Origin: Oscillibacter hominis
GTDB lineage: Bacteria > Bacillota > Clostridia > Oscillospirales > Oscillospiraceae
Length of the DNA stretch: 64,000 bases
Direction of reading: 5' to 3'
NCBI RefSeq assembly: GCF_014334055.1
Contig: NZ_CP060490.1
Coordinates: 1,736,001-1,800,000, forward strand
Position 1 is the stretch's first letter. Every line of letters starts with the position of its first letter. The notes under the pieces were generated by a model. The model was not told the origin of the DNA. It searched no databases and saw nothing but the letters and a program-made list of their open reading frames with translations. The position numbers and the translations under genes are program-made. Shown piece after piece: positions 42,572 through 52,300 of this stretch.

Positions 42572-42600
42572 TTGACATTAAAATACAGGTTCTATATAAT
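42572..42600 (+). promoter_or_regulatory. Promoter of the MATE transporter gene
   Basis: TTGACA (42572-42577), 17-bp spacer, TATAAT (42595-42600). The leader of about 110 bases holds a hairpin CGCCGA/TCGGCG (42618-42640), then a short GC stem and TGTTTTTC, which could be an attenuator; no known riboswitch class was recognised. Confidence 0.85.
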
Positions 42601-42716
42601 AAGGTACTGTTGGAGTTCGCCGATCCTTTCCGGTTCGGCGGCTCCGCTGTTTTTCAACCATGCCGGGACCGGCGGTCCACCTACGGCAAATCGGAACAAG
42701 AAAGAAAGGCGAATTC

Positions 42717-44093
42717 ATGCAGCAAAACTCTGAAAATAAAATGGGCGTTCTGCCGGTGGGCAAACTGCTCTTTTCCATGGCCGTCCCCATGATGATCTCC
42801 ATGTTGGTACAAGCCCTCTACAATGTGGTGGACAGCGTATTCGTGGCCAAGATCAGCCAGGACGCCCTGAACGCCGTGTCCCTGGCCTTTCCCCTGCAAA
42901 ACCTGATGATCGCCATGGGCGGCGGCACCGCCGTGGGCATCAATGCCCTGCTGTCCCGCTCCCTGGGGGAAAAACGGCAGGATATGGCGGACAAGGCCGC
43001 CAACACGGGCATTTTCCTGGCGTTTTGCAGCTTTGTGGTGTTCGCCATTATCGGCCTGACCCTCTCCCGGCCCTTCTTCCTGGCTCAAATTAAAAATCCG
43101 GTGGTGGTGGAGTACGGCACCAGCTATGCCACCATCTGCCTGGGGCTGTCCATAGGACTGTTCAGCCAGTTCTGTTTCGAGCGGCTGCTCCAGTCCACCG
43201 GCCGCACCACCCTGGCCATGACCACGCAGCTGATCGGCGCCGTGATCAACCTTGCCCTGGACCCCATCTTGATTTTTGGCCTTTTCGGCGCACCTCGGAT
43301 GGAGGTGGCCGGCGCGGCCGTAGCAACGGTGGCGGGCCAAATCGTGGCGGCCATCGCGGCCATTATCCTGAACCTCAAGTGCAACCCCGACATCCACATC
43401 CGCCTCCGGGAAATCCGGTGGGACCGCCGCATCGCGGGGGAAATCTACCGGGTGGGCCTGCCCTCCATCGTCATGCAGTCCATTGGCTCTATCATGACTT
43501 TCGGCCTGAATAAAATCCTGGTCTCCTTTACGGAGGCCGCCACAGCCGTGTTCGGCGCCTACTTCAAGCTGCAGAGCTTTATCTTTATGCCGGTCTTCGG
43601 CCTCAACAACGGCATGGTGCCCATCATCTCCTACAACTATGGCGCCGCCCGGCTGGACCGGGTGAAAAAGACCATCAAGCTCACCATCATCACTGCAATC
43701 TGCGTGATGACCACCGGGTTCGCCGTTTTCCAGCTGATGCCCCGGACACTTCTCTCCTTTTTCAGCGCCTCGGATGAAATGTACGCCATCGGCACGGTGG
43801 CCCTGCGGATCATCAGCATCCACTTTCCCGTGGCCGGCTTCTGCATCATCGCCGGCTCCGTGTTCCAAGCCATCGGCAACCCCTTTCACAGCCTCATCAA
43901 CTCCGTGTGCCGCCAGCTTTTGGTGCTTCTGCCGGTTGCCTGGCTGCTGGCCCAGACGGGACGGCTGGAGCTGGTTTGGTTCTCCTTCCTCATTGCCGAA
44001 CTGGCCTCCCTGACCCTCAGCTCCTACTTTATGAAACGCACCATGCGCCGCGTGGCCGAAGAGATTGGGACTGGGGAAGAACCCTCAGAATAG
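42717..44093 (+). CDS. MATE-family multidrug/cation antiporter
   Basis: A 458-residue MATE protein with about 12 membrane segments. The start ATG 42717 (MQQNSENKMGVLPVGKLLFS) follows GAAAGG; the longer frame starts in the leader hairpin. Family features are SMAVPMMISMLVQALYNVVD, VSLAFPLQNLMIAMGGGTAV and INALLSRSLGEK. It is probably an efflux pump for drugs or organic cations coupled to Na+ or H+. It is a single gene with a strong promoter and a structured leader. Confidence 0.9.
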   Translation: MQQNSENKMGVLPVGKLLFSMAVPMMISMLVQALYNVVDSVFVAKISQDALNAVSLAFPLQNLMIAMGGGTAVGINALLSRSLGEKRQDMADKAANTGIFLAFCSFVVFAIIGLTLSRPFFLAQIKNPVVVEYGTSYATICLGLSIGLFSQFCFERLLQSTGRTTLAMTTQLIGAVINLALDPILIFGLFGAPRMEVAGAAVATVAGQIVAAIAAIILNLKCNPDIHIRLREIRWDRRIAGEIYRVGLPSIVMQSIGSIMTFGLNKILVSFTEAATAVFGAYFKLQSFIFMPVFGLNNGMVPIISYNYGAARLDRVKKTIKLTIITAICVMTTGFAVFQLMPRTLLSFFSASDEMYAIGTVALRIISIHFPVAGFCIIAGSVFQAIGNPFHSLINSVCRQLLVLLPVAWLLAQTGRLELVWFSFLIAELASLTLSSYFMKRTMRRVAEEIGTGEEPSE

Positions 44094-44094
44094 C

Positions 44095-44125
44095 AAAAAG
44101 CGGAACCGTACGGTTCCGCTTTTTT
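44095..44125. terminator. Terminator between the MATE and alpha/beta hydrolase genes
   Basis: Stem AAAAAGCGGAACCG / CGGTTCCGCTTTTT with a 2-base loop. It serves both converging genes. Confidence 0.9.
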
Positions 44126-44137
44126 CATATGAAATAC

Positions 44138-45061
44138 TCAGCGCTCCAAGAGGAAGCGGCTCACGCTCTCCATAGCCGCCCCGGCCCGCTTCATGGGGAA
44201 CATCTGGAACACGTGCCACATGTCCTCATAGACCTCCAGCCGGCACCTTACGTGGGCCTGCTCCATGGCGTCCCGGAGCCGCAGGGAATCGGAATACAGG
44301 ATTTCGTGGCCGCCCACCTGGATCAGCGTGGGCGGGAATCCCTCAAACTGTCCGAACAGCGGGGAGAGATAGGGGGAACGCAGGTCCTTTCCCCGGGCGT
44401 AGGCGGTGCAGACTGCCTCAATATACTCCACGGTCAGCATCGGATCGATCTCCGCCCGCTCCCGGTAGGATTCCCCGCTCATGGTCATGTCCGTCCAGGG
44501 CGACATCAGCACCAGGGCACCGGGCGTCCGCCGTCCAACGGACCGCAGCCAGTGACACAGCACCAATCCCAGATTGCCCCCCGCGGAGTCTCCGGCCACC
44601 ACCACGTCCCTGGCCCCATAGCCCATGAGCATCAGGTGGTCCCATGCCCGCAGGGCATCCTCCACCGCCGCCGGATACGGATGCTCCGGTGCCAGGCGGT
44701 ATTCAAAGCTCAGCACATCGTACCCCGTGACATTGGCCAGCTTTGCCGACAGCACCCGCGAATAACCTAAGTTTCCGCTGGTGTAACCGCCGCCGTGGCA
44801 GTAGAGGATCACATGCCGGTCACCGTGGGGGCACTTGAGCCGGGTCCAGGCGGCGTTCATCCCATCCAGGGAAAACTCCTCCCAGTCCATTCCCACCATG
44901 GGCGCGGCCAGCCGTCCCAGAATCTCCTGATTGCGCCGCTGGCGCTCCAGCTCCTCCGGGTCCATGGTCTCCGGCGCTCCGGCGCTGTGCAGGGCCTTGA
45001 GGGCCAGCATCAGCGGGTCCAGCCGCTTTCGCTCCGCCTGAGAGGATTTCTTTTTCTCCAT
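44138..45061 (-). CDS. Alpha/beta hydrolase, HSL-like esterase
   Basis: A 307-residue esterase of the hormone-sensitive lipase family: oxyanion motif CHGGGYTSGN, FEYRLAPEHPYPAA, nucleophile VVAGDSAGGN, Asp in the region of SPLFGQFEG, and His in YEDMWHVFQMF. The ATG at 45061 (MEKKK) is used because AGGAGG lies close upstream; an ATG at 45085 is an alternative start. It is encoded divergently from an acyltransferase-like gene and a DUF6320 gene, a trio that recurs together in Clostridia, which suggests shared lipid or ester metabolism. Confidence 0.87.
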   Translation of the reverse strand: MEKKKSSQAERKRLDPLMLALKALHSAGAPETMDPEELERQRRNQEILGRLAAPMVGMDWEEFSLDGMNAAWTRLKCPHGDRHVILYCHGGGYTSGNLGYSRVLSAKLANVTGYDVLSFEYRLAPEHPYPAAVEDALRAWDHLMLMGYGARDVVVAGDSAGGNLGLVLCHWLRSVGRRTPGALVLMSPWTDMTMSGESYRERAEIDPMLTVEYIEAVCTAYARGKDLRSPYLSPLFGQFEGFPPTLIQVGGHEILYSDSLRLRDAMEQAHVRCRLEVYEDMWHVFQMFPMKRAGAAMESVSRFLLER

Positions 45062-45193
45062 GGGGCCTCCTTTGTTGTCGTTCATTGTGATTACTCCGGG
45101 AACGGATCATCTTTTTGGGGGCCAAATCAGATCCCCCCTTGTCCATTTAGGGTATGATAGCATGGATGGGTGAAAAAAGGAAGCGGCTTTTTC

Positions 45194-45222
45194 TTGCAGG
45201 CACATGGGCATTGTGCTAAAAT
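45194..45222 (+). promoter_or_regulatory. Promoter of the acyltransferase/DUF6320 operon
   Basis: TTGCAG (45194-45199), 17-bp spacer, TAAAAT (45217-45222). Confidence 0.75.
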
Positions 45223-45278
45223 AACCGAACAGTGAGTAAGCGCCGCAGGGACGGCGGATACAAGGAGGAGAGCGCGCC

Positions 45279-46553
45279 ATGGCGGGACAGGCAAAAAAAT
45301 GGTACCGGCTGGACAGCGCCGGAATCCTCTACTCAGCCCTCCAGCGGGAGGAATACTCCGCCATCTACCGCTTTTCCGCCGTGATGACCGCCCCGGTGGA
45401 CCCGGACGCGCTCCAGCGGGCCATCGACGCCGTGATGCCCCGCTTCCCCACCTTTGCCGTGCGCATCCGCCGTGGGCTTTTCTGGTACTATCTGGAGCCC
45501 AACAGCGCTCCGGGCCCCTTTTTGAAGGAGGATGTGTCCGATCCCTGCCAGCCTGTCCGCTTCCGGGAGGACAACGGCTGGCTGGTGCGCTTTTACTACT
45601 ACCGCAGCCGCATCTCCATCGAGGTATTCCATGCCCTGTCCGACGGATCCGGCGCTCTGGTGTTCTTCCGCACCCTGCTGGCGGAATACCTGCGGCAGCT
45701 GGGGCACCGGATTCCCTGCGGCGATGGCGTGCTGGACCTGAATGCGCCCCCCGACGCCGGGGAGCTGGAGGATGCCTATGCCCGCTATGCCGGGCCCCGG
45801 GCCAACGGGCTGCGCCTGCTCCCCAAGGCCTATGGTGCCACCGGGACCGCGGAGCCCTTCTACACCTTCCATGTCACCATGGGCTTTGTCCCCCTGGACG
45901 CGCTGAAGGAAAAGGCCAGGCAGTATGGGGCCTCGGTGACGGAGTATCTGGCCGCGGTGCTGATCTCTGTGCTTCTGGAAAAGCAGCGCCGGGAACACCC
46001 CTATCGGGAAAAGCCGGTGGCCCTGGCCATCCCCATCGACCTGCGCTCCTACTTCCCCACCCGGACGCTAAGGAACTTCATCACCACCATCCGCCCCTTC
46101 ATCGACCCCGGATACGGGGATTATACGTTTCCTGAGATCGTCTCCCAGGTCCGCCACTATATGAAGCTGCACATCAACCGCCAGGAACTGCGCTCCGCGT
46201 TCACGGCCAATGTGCGCTTCACCCAAAACCCGTTTCTCCAGATCATTCCCGTTTTCCTGAAAAACCCCATCATGGCCCTGAACTACCGGCTGATCGGCGT
46301 GCGGCCCTATTCCGCCACCTTTACCAATCCCGGGGCGTTCCGGGTGCCGGACTCCATGGCCCCCCACATCCGCTGTATGGAGGTCATCCTGGGCCAGGCC
46401 ACCGTCCCACGCTGCCACTGCGCCTCCATCAGCTATGGCAACACCATGGAGATTACCTTCGCCGGCACCCAGGTGGAGACGGACACGGAGCGGGACTTTT
46501 TCCGCTTCCTGGTCCGCGAGGGGCTGCATGTGCGGGTGGAGAGCAACCGTTGA
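45279..46553 (+). CDS. Condensation/alcohol acetyltransferase-like protein (424 aa)
   Basis: A 424-residue protein with a chloramphenicol-acetyltransferase/condensation-type fold. The catalytic motif HALSDGSGALVFF (HxxxDG, about residues 117-129) matches alcohol acetyltransferases and NRPS condensation domains. The N-terminus (YSAIYRFSAVMTAPVDPDAL) and the later region VTEYLAAVLISVLLEKQRRE are typical. It may transfer an acyl group to an alcohol or sugar lipid. The start has AAGGAGG. It is followed 13 bp later by the DUF6320 gene. Confidence 0.8.
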   Translation: MAGQAKKWYRLDSAGILYSALQREEYSAIYRFSAVMTAPVDPDALQRAIDAVMPRFPTFAVRIRRGLFWYYLEPNSAPGPFLKEDVSDPCQPVRFREDNGWLVRFYYYRSRISIEVFHALSDGSGALVFFRTLLAEYLRQLGHRIPCGDGVLDLNAPPDAGELEDAYARYAGPRANGLRLLPKAYGATGTAEPFYTFHVTMGFVPLDALKEKARQYGASVTEYLAAVLISVLLEKQRREHPYREKPVALAIPIDLRSYFPTRTLRNFITTIRPFIDPGYGDYTFPEIVSQVRHYMKLHINRQELRSAFTANVRFTQNPFLQIIPVFLKNPIMALNYRLIGVRPYSATFTNPGAFRVPDSMAPHIRCMEVILGQATVPRCHCASISYGNTMEITFAGTQVETDTERDFFRFLVREGLHVRVESNR

Positions 46554-46566
46554 AAGGAGTTCATCT

Positions 46567-47259
46567 ATGCCCTATTGTGTCAACTGCGGTGTGGAGATGA
46601 ATCCCGGCGCCCAGGCCTGTCCCCTCTGTCAGACTCCGGCCTGGCATCCGGAGCAGGATGAACCGTCCTACTTCCCCACGACCCCCGCTCAGGTCACTCC
46701 CGCTTCCAAGCGGGCCTTGGCGGCGCTGCTCAGCTCCATGCTGGGCTCCGTCAGCCTGTGCTGCGGCCTTTTAAACCTCGTTTTGAAGCCGGGGCACCCC
46801 TGGTCGCTGTATGTCATCGGCGCCGCGCTCATGCTGTGGGTCTGGTTTGTCTTGCCGCTTTTGTCCCGGCGCCTGCCCATCTTCTTCCGCCTCAGCGCCG
46901 ATGTGGCGGCGGTTGGCGTCTATGTCTATCTCATCTCCCTTGGCACCGATGGTCAGGAGTGGTTTTTCCACCTGGCGCTGCCCATCCTGGGGATCCTCTG
47001 CGCCGACGTATTTTTACTCAGCTTTCTCCTCCAGGGCCATCGCCGCTCCATGCTCTCCAGCATGGCGCTCACCATTGCCGCCATCGGGCTTTTTGTGCTG
47101 GGCCTGGAATTCTGCATCGACCGCTATCTCCACAGCCTGTGGCATCCCACCTGGTCGCTGGTGGTGGCGGTGGCCTGCATCGCGCTGATCGTGCCGCTGC
47201 GCATTGTCCGGCGGGTCCCCTCCCTGCGGGAGGAAGCCCGGCGCCGGTTCCACATGTAG
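46567..47259 (+). CDS. DUF6320 zinc-ribbon membrane protein (230 aa)
   Basis: The N-terminal zinc ribbon is MPYCVNCGVEMNPGAQACPLCQ (broken by loops, CxxC...CxxC, residues 4-22). It is followed by six hydrophobic segments between residues about 50 and 215. It matches the DUF6320 membrane family (recognised from memory), which often lies beside an alpha/beta hydrolase and an alcohol acetyltransferase-like gene, as here. Its function is unknown. Confidence 0.8.
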   Translation: MPYCVNCGVEMNPGAQACPLCQTPAWHPEQDEPSYFPTTPAQVTPASKRALAALLSSMLGSVSLCCGLLNLVLKPGHPWSLYVIGAALMLWVWFVLPLLSRRLPIFFRLSADVAAVGVYVYLISLGTDGQEWFFHLALPILGILCADVFLLSFLLQGHRRSMLSSMALTIAAIGLFVLGLEFCIDRYLHSLWHPTWSLVVAVACIALIVPLRIVRRVPSLREEARRRFHM

Positions 47260-47263
47260 CGCC

Positions 47264-47530
47264 GTGGAGTACTGGGTTTACATGCTCCGCTGTGCCGACG
47301 GCTCACTTTACACCGGCTATACCAACGACGTGGACCGGCGCGTTGCCGTACACAACAGCGGCCGGGGCGCCAAATACACCAGGAGCCGCCGCCCGGTGAG
47401 CGTGGTCTACCGGGAACGCTGCGCCGACCGCTCCTCCGCCCTGCGGCGGGAGGCCGCCGTCAAGCAGCTGACCCATGCACAAAAGGAACGGCTCCTGTCG
47501 GCGCCGGACGCGGAAGCTCAGCGGCAATAG
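47264..47530 (+). CDS. GIY-YIG nuclease-family protein (88 aa)
   Basis: A small UPF0213/YhbQ-like protein. The catalytic-type motifs are VYMLRCADGSLYTGYT (GIY-YIG as VYM...YTGYT), NDVDRRVAVHNSGRGAKYT and RERCADRSSALRREAAVKQL (Arg and Glu). The start is taken at GTG 47264, 4 bases after the DUF6320 stop, but an in-frame ATG at 47204 exists inside that gene and no strong ribosome site is seen, so the start is uncertain. Family members bind or cut structured DNA. Confidence 0.8.
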   Translation: MEYWVYMLRCADGSLYTGYTNDVDRRVAVHNSGRGAKYTRSRRPVSVVYRERCADRSSALRREAAVKQLTHAQKERLLSAPDAEAQRQ

Positions 47531-47617
47531 CGCTCTACTTCACAGGAGAACCGCGATACCGCCACGCCTGATTCGGCCGTGGTCCGGCATTTGCGCTCCC
47601 AAGCTGCTTGAAATGGA

Positions 47618-47660
47618 AAAAGGACGCGGTATGCCGATGCATACCGCGTCCTCTCTTTTT
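47618..47660. terminator. Convergent terminator after the GIY-YIG gene
   Basis: Stem GGACGCGGTATGC / GCATACCGCGTCC with a 4-base loop and T-runs on both strands, between converging genes. Confidence 0.9.
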
Positions 47661-47661
47661 C

Positions 47662-48219
47662 TCACGCCGCCTCAGGGATCAAGGTGGAAAACACCTGATG
47701 GGTCATCCCAAGGATATACTGCACATCCGTCTGAAGGCTGCGCATTCCCTCCATGTAGCGCTCATGAGCCGCGCGAATGGCCTCCATGGCGCTCTCTTCC
47801 TCCCGGTTCATCTCATTCTCCGCCCGGCGGGAGAGGGCCAGGGTGATCTTGAAGATGCGCTGGAGCTGCATCTCATAGAGCCGGTGTTCATGGATACTCT
47901 TGTCGAAGGTCTCATTGTGCGCATAGGTAAAGGCGTCGGAGGTGTAGTGGATCAGCTTGCCCAGACGGTAGTAGTCCAGCATCCTCCACTGCTCCCGCGC
48001 CTCCAGCAGCCGCGCCATACGGCTCATACAGCGCTCTGCATTCCGGTAATTGTGTCCCCGAAGCCTTTGGGCTCTCCGGGAGCCCTTCAGATATGTAAAC
48101 GGATTGCTGTCCGGTTGGGTGCAGCCGAACAAAAAAGCCTTTTGATAGCGGTAGGCAGGCAGACCCTTCATCTGCTCCATCAGATAGTTACCCAGGATAC
48201 GATGGCTCTCACGCTTCAT
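47662..48219 (-). CDS. Zinc-dependent phospholipase C-like protein (185 aa)
   Basis: The ATG at 48219 (MKRESHRILGNYLMEQM) follows GAGGGAAG. Upstream frame extension over the divergent radical SAM gene is a shadow. The fold is all-helical, with zinc-ligand pattern HRILGNYL, GCTQPDSNP and YRLGKLIHYTSDAFTYAHNE, as in the zinc-dependent phospholipase C / S1-P1 nuclease family. The function in the cell is unknown (inference from family). Confidence 0.75.
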   Translation of the reverse strand: MKRESHRILGNYLMEQMKGLPAYRYQKAFLFGCTQPDSNPFTYLKGSRRAQRLRGHNYRNAERCMSRMARLLEAREQWRMLDYYRLGKLIHYTSDAFTYAHNETFDKSIHEHRLYEMQLQRIFKITLALSRRAENEMNREEESAMEAIRAAHERYMEGMRSLQTDVQYILGMTHQVFSTLIPEAA

Positions 48220-48344
48220 AGCTTCCCTCGCTTTGATAAAATTTAGCCTCTCCGGCCAGTCTGGGGCCAGTATACTACACCGGTTTTGAAAAGTACAGCC
48301 CTTTTCAAAAGATTTCACAAAATCGACGCAAACTATCTTTTTTC

Positions 48345-48374
48345 TTGTGTCTTTGTAAGGAAATGTGATACAAT
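48345..48374 (+). promoter_or_regulatory. Promoter of the radical SAM gene
   Basis: TTGTGT (48345-48350), 18-bp spacer, TACAAT (48369-48374). Confidence 0.7.
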
Positions 48375-48414
48375 ACCTCCAGTGAAATGAAATTCTGTTC
48401 AAAGGAGTTCCGCC

Positions 48415-49284
48415 ATGCATTATTCCGGCAGTGTTTACCGTCCCCCCAGCGAGGCCTACAGCTTGATCGTCCAGGTGACCTTGGGCTGCAGCCACAACAA
48501 ATGTGCATTTTGCAACATGTATAAAGACAAACCCTTCAGCATCTGCCCCATCGACCAGGTGATGGAGGATCTTTCTTGGGCCAGGAATGCCTATCCCCGC
48601 ATTGAGCGCGTTTTTCTGGCTGATGGCGACGCCCTGATCCTGCCCACGGAGCATCTGCTGCGCATCCTTCACTATATTCGGGAGCACTACCCGGAGTGCC
48701 AGCGGGTGGCGGTATACGCCAGCCCAAAGAGCGTTTTGAAAAAGACGCCTGAGGAGCTGCGCACCCTTCATGAGGCAGGCCTGGGCATTGCCTATCTGGG
48801 GCTGGAGACCGGCAATGAGGCCCTTTTGAAAAAGATTAACAAAGGTGTCACTGTGGCCCAGCAGGTAGAGGCCGGGCAAAAGCTGAAGGCGGCCGGCATT
48901 ACGCTGTCCGTCACTGCCATCAACGGGCTTTCCGGCACGGTGGGCTGGGAAGACCATGCGGTGGATACGGCAAAGGCGCTGAACGCCATGTGCCCGGACT
49001 TCATTGCCCTGCTGACCCTGCGCATCTACACCGGAACCCCCATGGCCCAGTGGGTGGAGGAGGGAAGCCTGAGCGTTCCCTCCCCCATGGAGCTGATCCG
49101 GGAGTCCAAACTGCTGTTGGAGCACCTGGACTGCCCCGGCGCCGTCTTCCGCTCCAACCATGCCAGCAACTACCTGGTGCTGGCAGGGACGCTGAACCGG
49201 GACCGTGAGCGCCTGATCCGGGAGTGCGGCGAGGCGCTGCGCGGTGAGGCCCCCATCCGCACCTTTGTGGAGTTGGGCCGCTGA
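48415..49284 (+). CDS. Radical SAM protein with CX4CX2C cluster motif
   Basis: A 289-residue radical SAM enzyme. The cluster cysteines are Cys25, Cys30 and Cys33 in TLGCSHNKCAFCNMY; the spacing CX4CX2C differs from the usual CX3CX2C but is known in a subset of Elp3/HemN-related proteins. SAM-binding and barrel features are RVFLADGDALILP, GIAYLGLETGNEALLKKINK and LSVTAINGLSGT. The substrate is unknown. It is a single-gene transcript closed by a hairpin at 49304-49340. The start follows AAAGGAG. Confidence 0.88.
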   Translation: MHYSGSVYRPPSEAYSLIVQVTLGCSHNKCAFCNMYKDKPFSICPIDQVMEDLSWARNAYPRIERVFLADGDALILPTEHLLRILHYIREHYPECQRVAVYASPKSVLKKTPEELRTLHEAGLGIAYLGLETGNEALLKKINKGVTVAQQVEAGQKLKAAGITLSVTAINGLSGTVGWEDHAVDTAKALNAMCPDFIALLTLRIYTGTPMAQWVEEGSLSVPSPMELIRESKLLLEHLDCPGAVFRSNHASNYLVLAGTLNRDRERLIRECGEALRGEAPIRTFVELGR

Positions 49285-49303
49285 GTCTTTACAATTTGCT
49301 TAC

Positions 49304-49340
49304 GGCAGAGGGCCGCAGGAACATCCTGCGGCCCTCTGCC
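49304..49340. terminator. Terminator between the radical SAM gene and the large SLH hydrolase gene
   Basis: A 17-bp stem from GGCAGAGGGCCGCAGGA to its complement with an ACA loop lies between the ends of two converging genes. Confidence 0.8.
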
Positions 49341-49364
49341 TATTTTAAGAGAAAGGATGGACGA

Positions 49365-52300
49365 TTACTTTGCCACGTTTTCCGCAAAGCGCATCAGGAT
49401 CATAGAGACCTGCGCACGGGTGGCGTTGCCCTTGGGATTGATGGTGGTCGCGGTGGTGCCCTGCACCAGTCCCGCGGCGTTGGCCCACTTCACTGCCGGC
49501 ACCGCGTAAGCGGCAATGGAACCGGCATCGGTAAAGGCGGACAGGTCAGCAGTTGCGCTGACGTCGTAGCCCTTCAGATCGGCGTAGCGGTACAAAATGG
49601 CCGCCATCTGCTCGCGGGTCACGTTCTGATTGGGCGCAAAGGTGGTGGCGGTAAAGCCATTGACTACACCGTTTGCAACCGCCCAGGTCACGGCATCCTC
49701 GCAGTAGCTGCCCTTGGCCACATCGGTGAAGGGGCACTGACCCGTCACGGCGGGAGAGCCCGCCATACGGTAGAGGACCGTCACCAGCATGCCGCGGGTC
49801 AGCGTGGCATTGGGACTGAAGGTGGTGTCCGTGGTGCCCTTGAGCAGGCCGTTTTCATAGGCATACTCCACACCATCCAGATACCAGGCGTTCTCCGGCA
49901 CATCGGTGAAGGGCACGGAGCCGTCCTGTTTGGCAAAGGAGGCAGTAATGGTCTGGTTGGCGGTGATGTTCTTGATGGTGTAGGAGCCCACAGCGCCCAC
50001 ACTCTTGCCGTTCACCAGCACATCCGCGATGCGATAGCCCTCGTTGGCGGTGATGGTGAAGGTCTTGGAATTGCCGCGGTTTACACTGACCTTGCCGCTG
50101 GGGCTGATGGTGCCTCCATTACCAGCGGAAGCGGTGACGGTGTAAGTGGTGGCAGCAGTAGATCCACCGCCACCGCCTCCGGAGGAAATGTACGTCCATT
50201 TGGCATAAAGCGTGATATTTTCAGTCACAGGCTTGGTGAAATCATAGGGAGTCTTCAGCGTGGAGTCCGCATACCAGCCGTCAAAGCGGTAATTGGAACG
50301 GGTGGGATTGGCGGGCTTGGCGGCAGTGGCGCCGCCGGTAACGCTCTGAGTCTCCACCGCGCTGCCGCCGTTGCTCTCAAACCGGACCGCATTGCCGCCG
50401 AAGAGGTCTTTGAGAATCTCAGCGGGCTTCTTGGATGCGTATCCCTCGGGATCGGTCAGTCCTGCACCGGTCAGATCCCAGCTGAACTTGCCGGCTGTGT
50501 TATAGTATACTCTGGTATATCCATTAAAACTCTTGAGCACTGCGTCATACCGCTCGCTCCACTTGGGATAGAATGCCTTCATATAGAAGCTGGCCAGTTG
50601 GTATGCCTCGCAGTTCTCATTCGGTCCGATGGCGCTAATCTGCACGCCGCCTCCGCTCTCGCCGGCCTTGCTGTCGGAGGGGGTGGAGTGCAGGAACACG
50701 ATGGAGCCGTCATCACAGGTGCCCAGGCAGATCCACACATGCCCGTTCATGGAGAAGATGTCGCCTACCTTAAACTCGCTGTCATCAAAGACGCGCCGGC
50801 CATCTCCATCGTCGTCTTTCCATTCACTCCCATCGGGGTTCAGCAGCACCTTACCCATATCCATAGTGCCCCAGCCTTTGTCTTTAAAGGCTCCGGCCAT
50901 ACCGGTGGCACCCTGGACATAGCCGTCGCTCTCAGACACGGTGGCGCTCTCGGTGTTCATCACATTGTACACCGCCCAGCCCACATAGCCGGAGCAGTCG
51001 ATGCCGGCATAGTAGTACTGGTTCCAGGCTTCATGGGGATAGTAGCTGTGGGCGTGATCGGCACTATTCTTGAAGCTGTAGTTTGCATCCTGGGCCTGGA
51101 AGAAATCCACCCAGGACTGGGACAGACCGATGGTCATGGCCTGGTTGGAGGAATTCACATCCTGCCAATCCCAGGTGCCGCCGTAGACATAGAGGGCCGT
51201 GCCCACAGGCTCCATAGCCGTGGCCAGGAAGTTTTTCAGCGTCTTCCGTCCGGGGACGCCTCTGACAGGAGCCGTGTAGTCTTCCGCCACAAAGGTGATG
51301 TAGATGCTCTTGGCCACGTCGCCGTCCTTGACGACCTTCACGGAATCGCCCACTGCGACCGTATCGGGCGCAACCTCAGAGCCGCCGGCCTGGCTGGTGA
51401 TCTTCCAGGTCTTGGTGGAACCGTTCGTGGTCAGTACGGTTTCGCCCACCGTGATGGAGCTTTCATCCACGGTATTCACCGTACCCATCACCACGTTGGC
51501 GCTGTCCTTATCCAGCATCGTTGCGGCGGTGACTTTGCCGTCTTCCACGGTGATGTCGTAGATGTAGCCCTCCTGGAGGGTATTCTCGATGGCATAGGTG
51601 CTGCCGTCGTTGGCAACTTTGTACGTCTTGGTCTCGCCGTTTACGCTGAAGTTGTGGTCGAACGTTGCCTTATCGGTTTTTGTAACAGTACCGTAGCCTT
51701 TAACGCCCAGATAAACCGCTTCCTCTGTGGTTGACTCAGTACCGCCGAAGATATCTTCCAGAATCTCAGCGGGGGTCATATCGGCATAGCCCTCGGGGTC
51801 GGAGAGCACATTCTCCAGGTCCCAGCTGAACTTGCCGGCGCTGGCACTGGAGGCAATGGCCGTGTAGTTGCTGTAATCGCGCAAAATCGCGTCATAGCGC
51901 TCACTCCACTCAGGATAATAGGTGGTCATGTAGTAACTGGCCAGCTCATAGGCCTCGCAGTTCTTTCCCGTGTCGCTGGGGTTCAGGGCGCTGATCTGCA
52001 CACCGCCGCCGCTCTCGCCGGCCTTGCTGTCGGAAGGGGTGGAGTGCAGGAATACGATGGAGCCGTCGTCACAAACGCCCAGGCAGATCCACACATGCCC
52101 GCTCATGGAGAAGATGTCGCCCACCTTGAATCCATCGGCCGTGCTTCTTTCCCAAGTGCCATAGTGATAGGTTTCATCAAAGGTTTTCGCCATCTTGGTG
52201 GAACTCATCACATAACCGTCGCTCTCGCCCTTGACGCTGCTCTCGGTATGCATCAGGTTGTATACCGCCCAGCCCACATAGCCGGAGCAGTCGGGACCGG

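Noticed and set aside
42601..42716. Possible known riboswitch in the MATE leader
   Set aside because: A hairpin and short GC stem are seen, but the conserved bases of guanidine, PreQ1, Mn or similar classes were not found.
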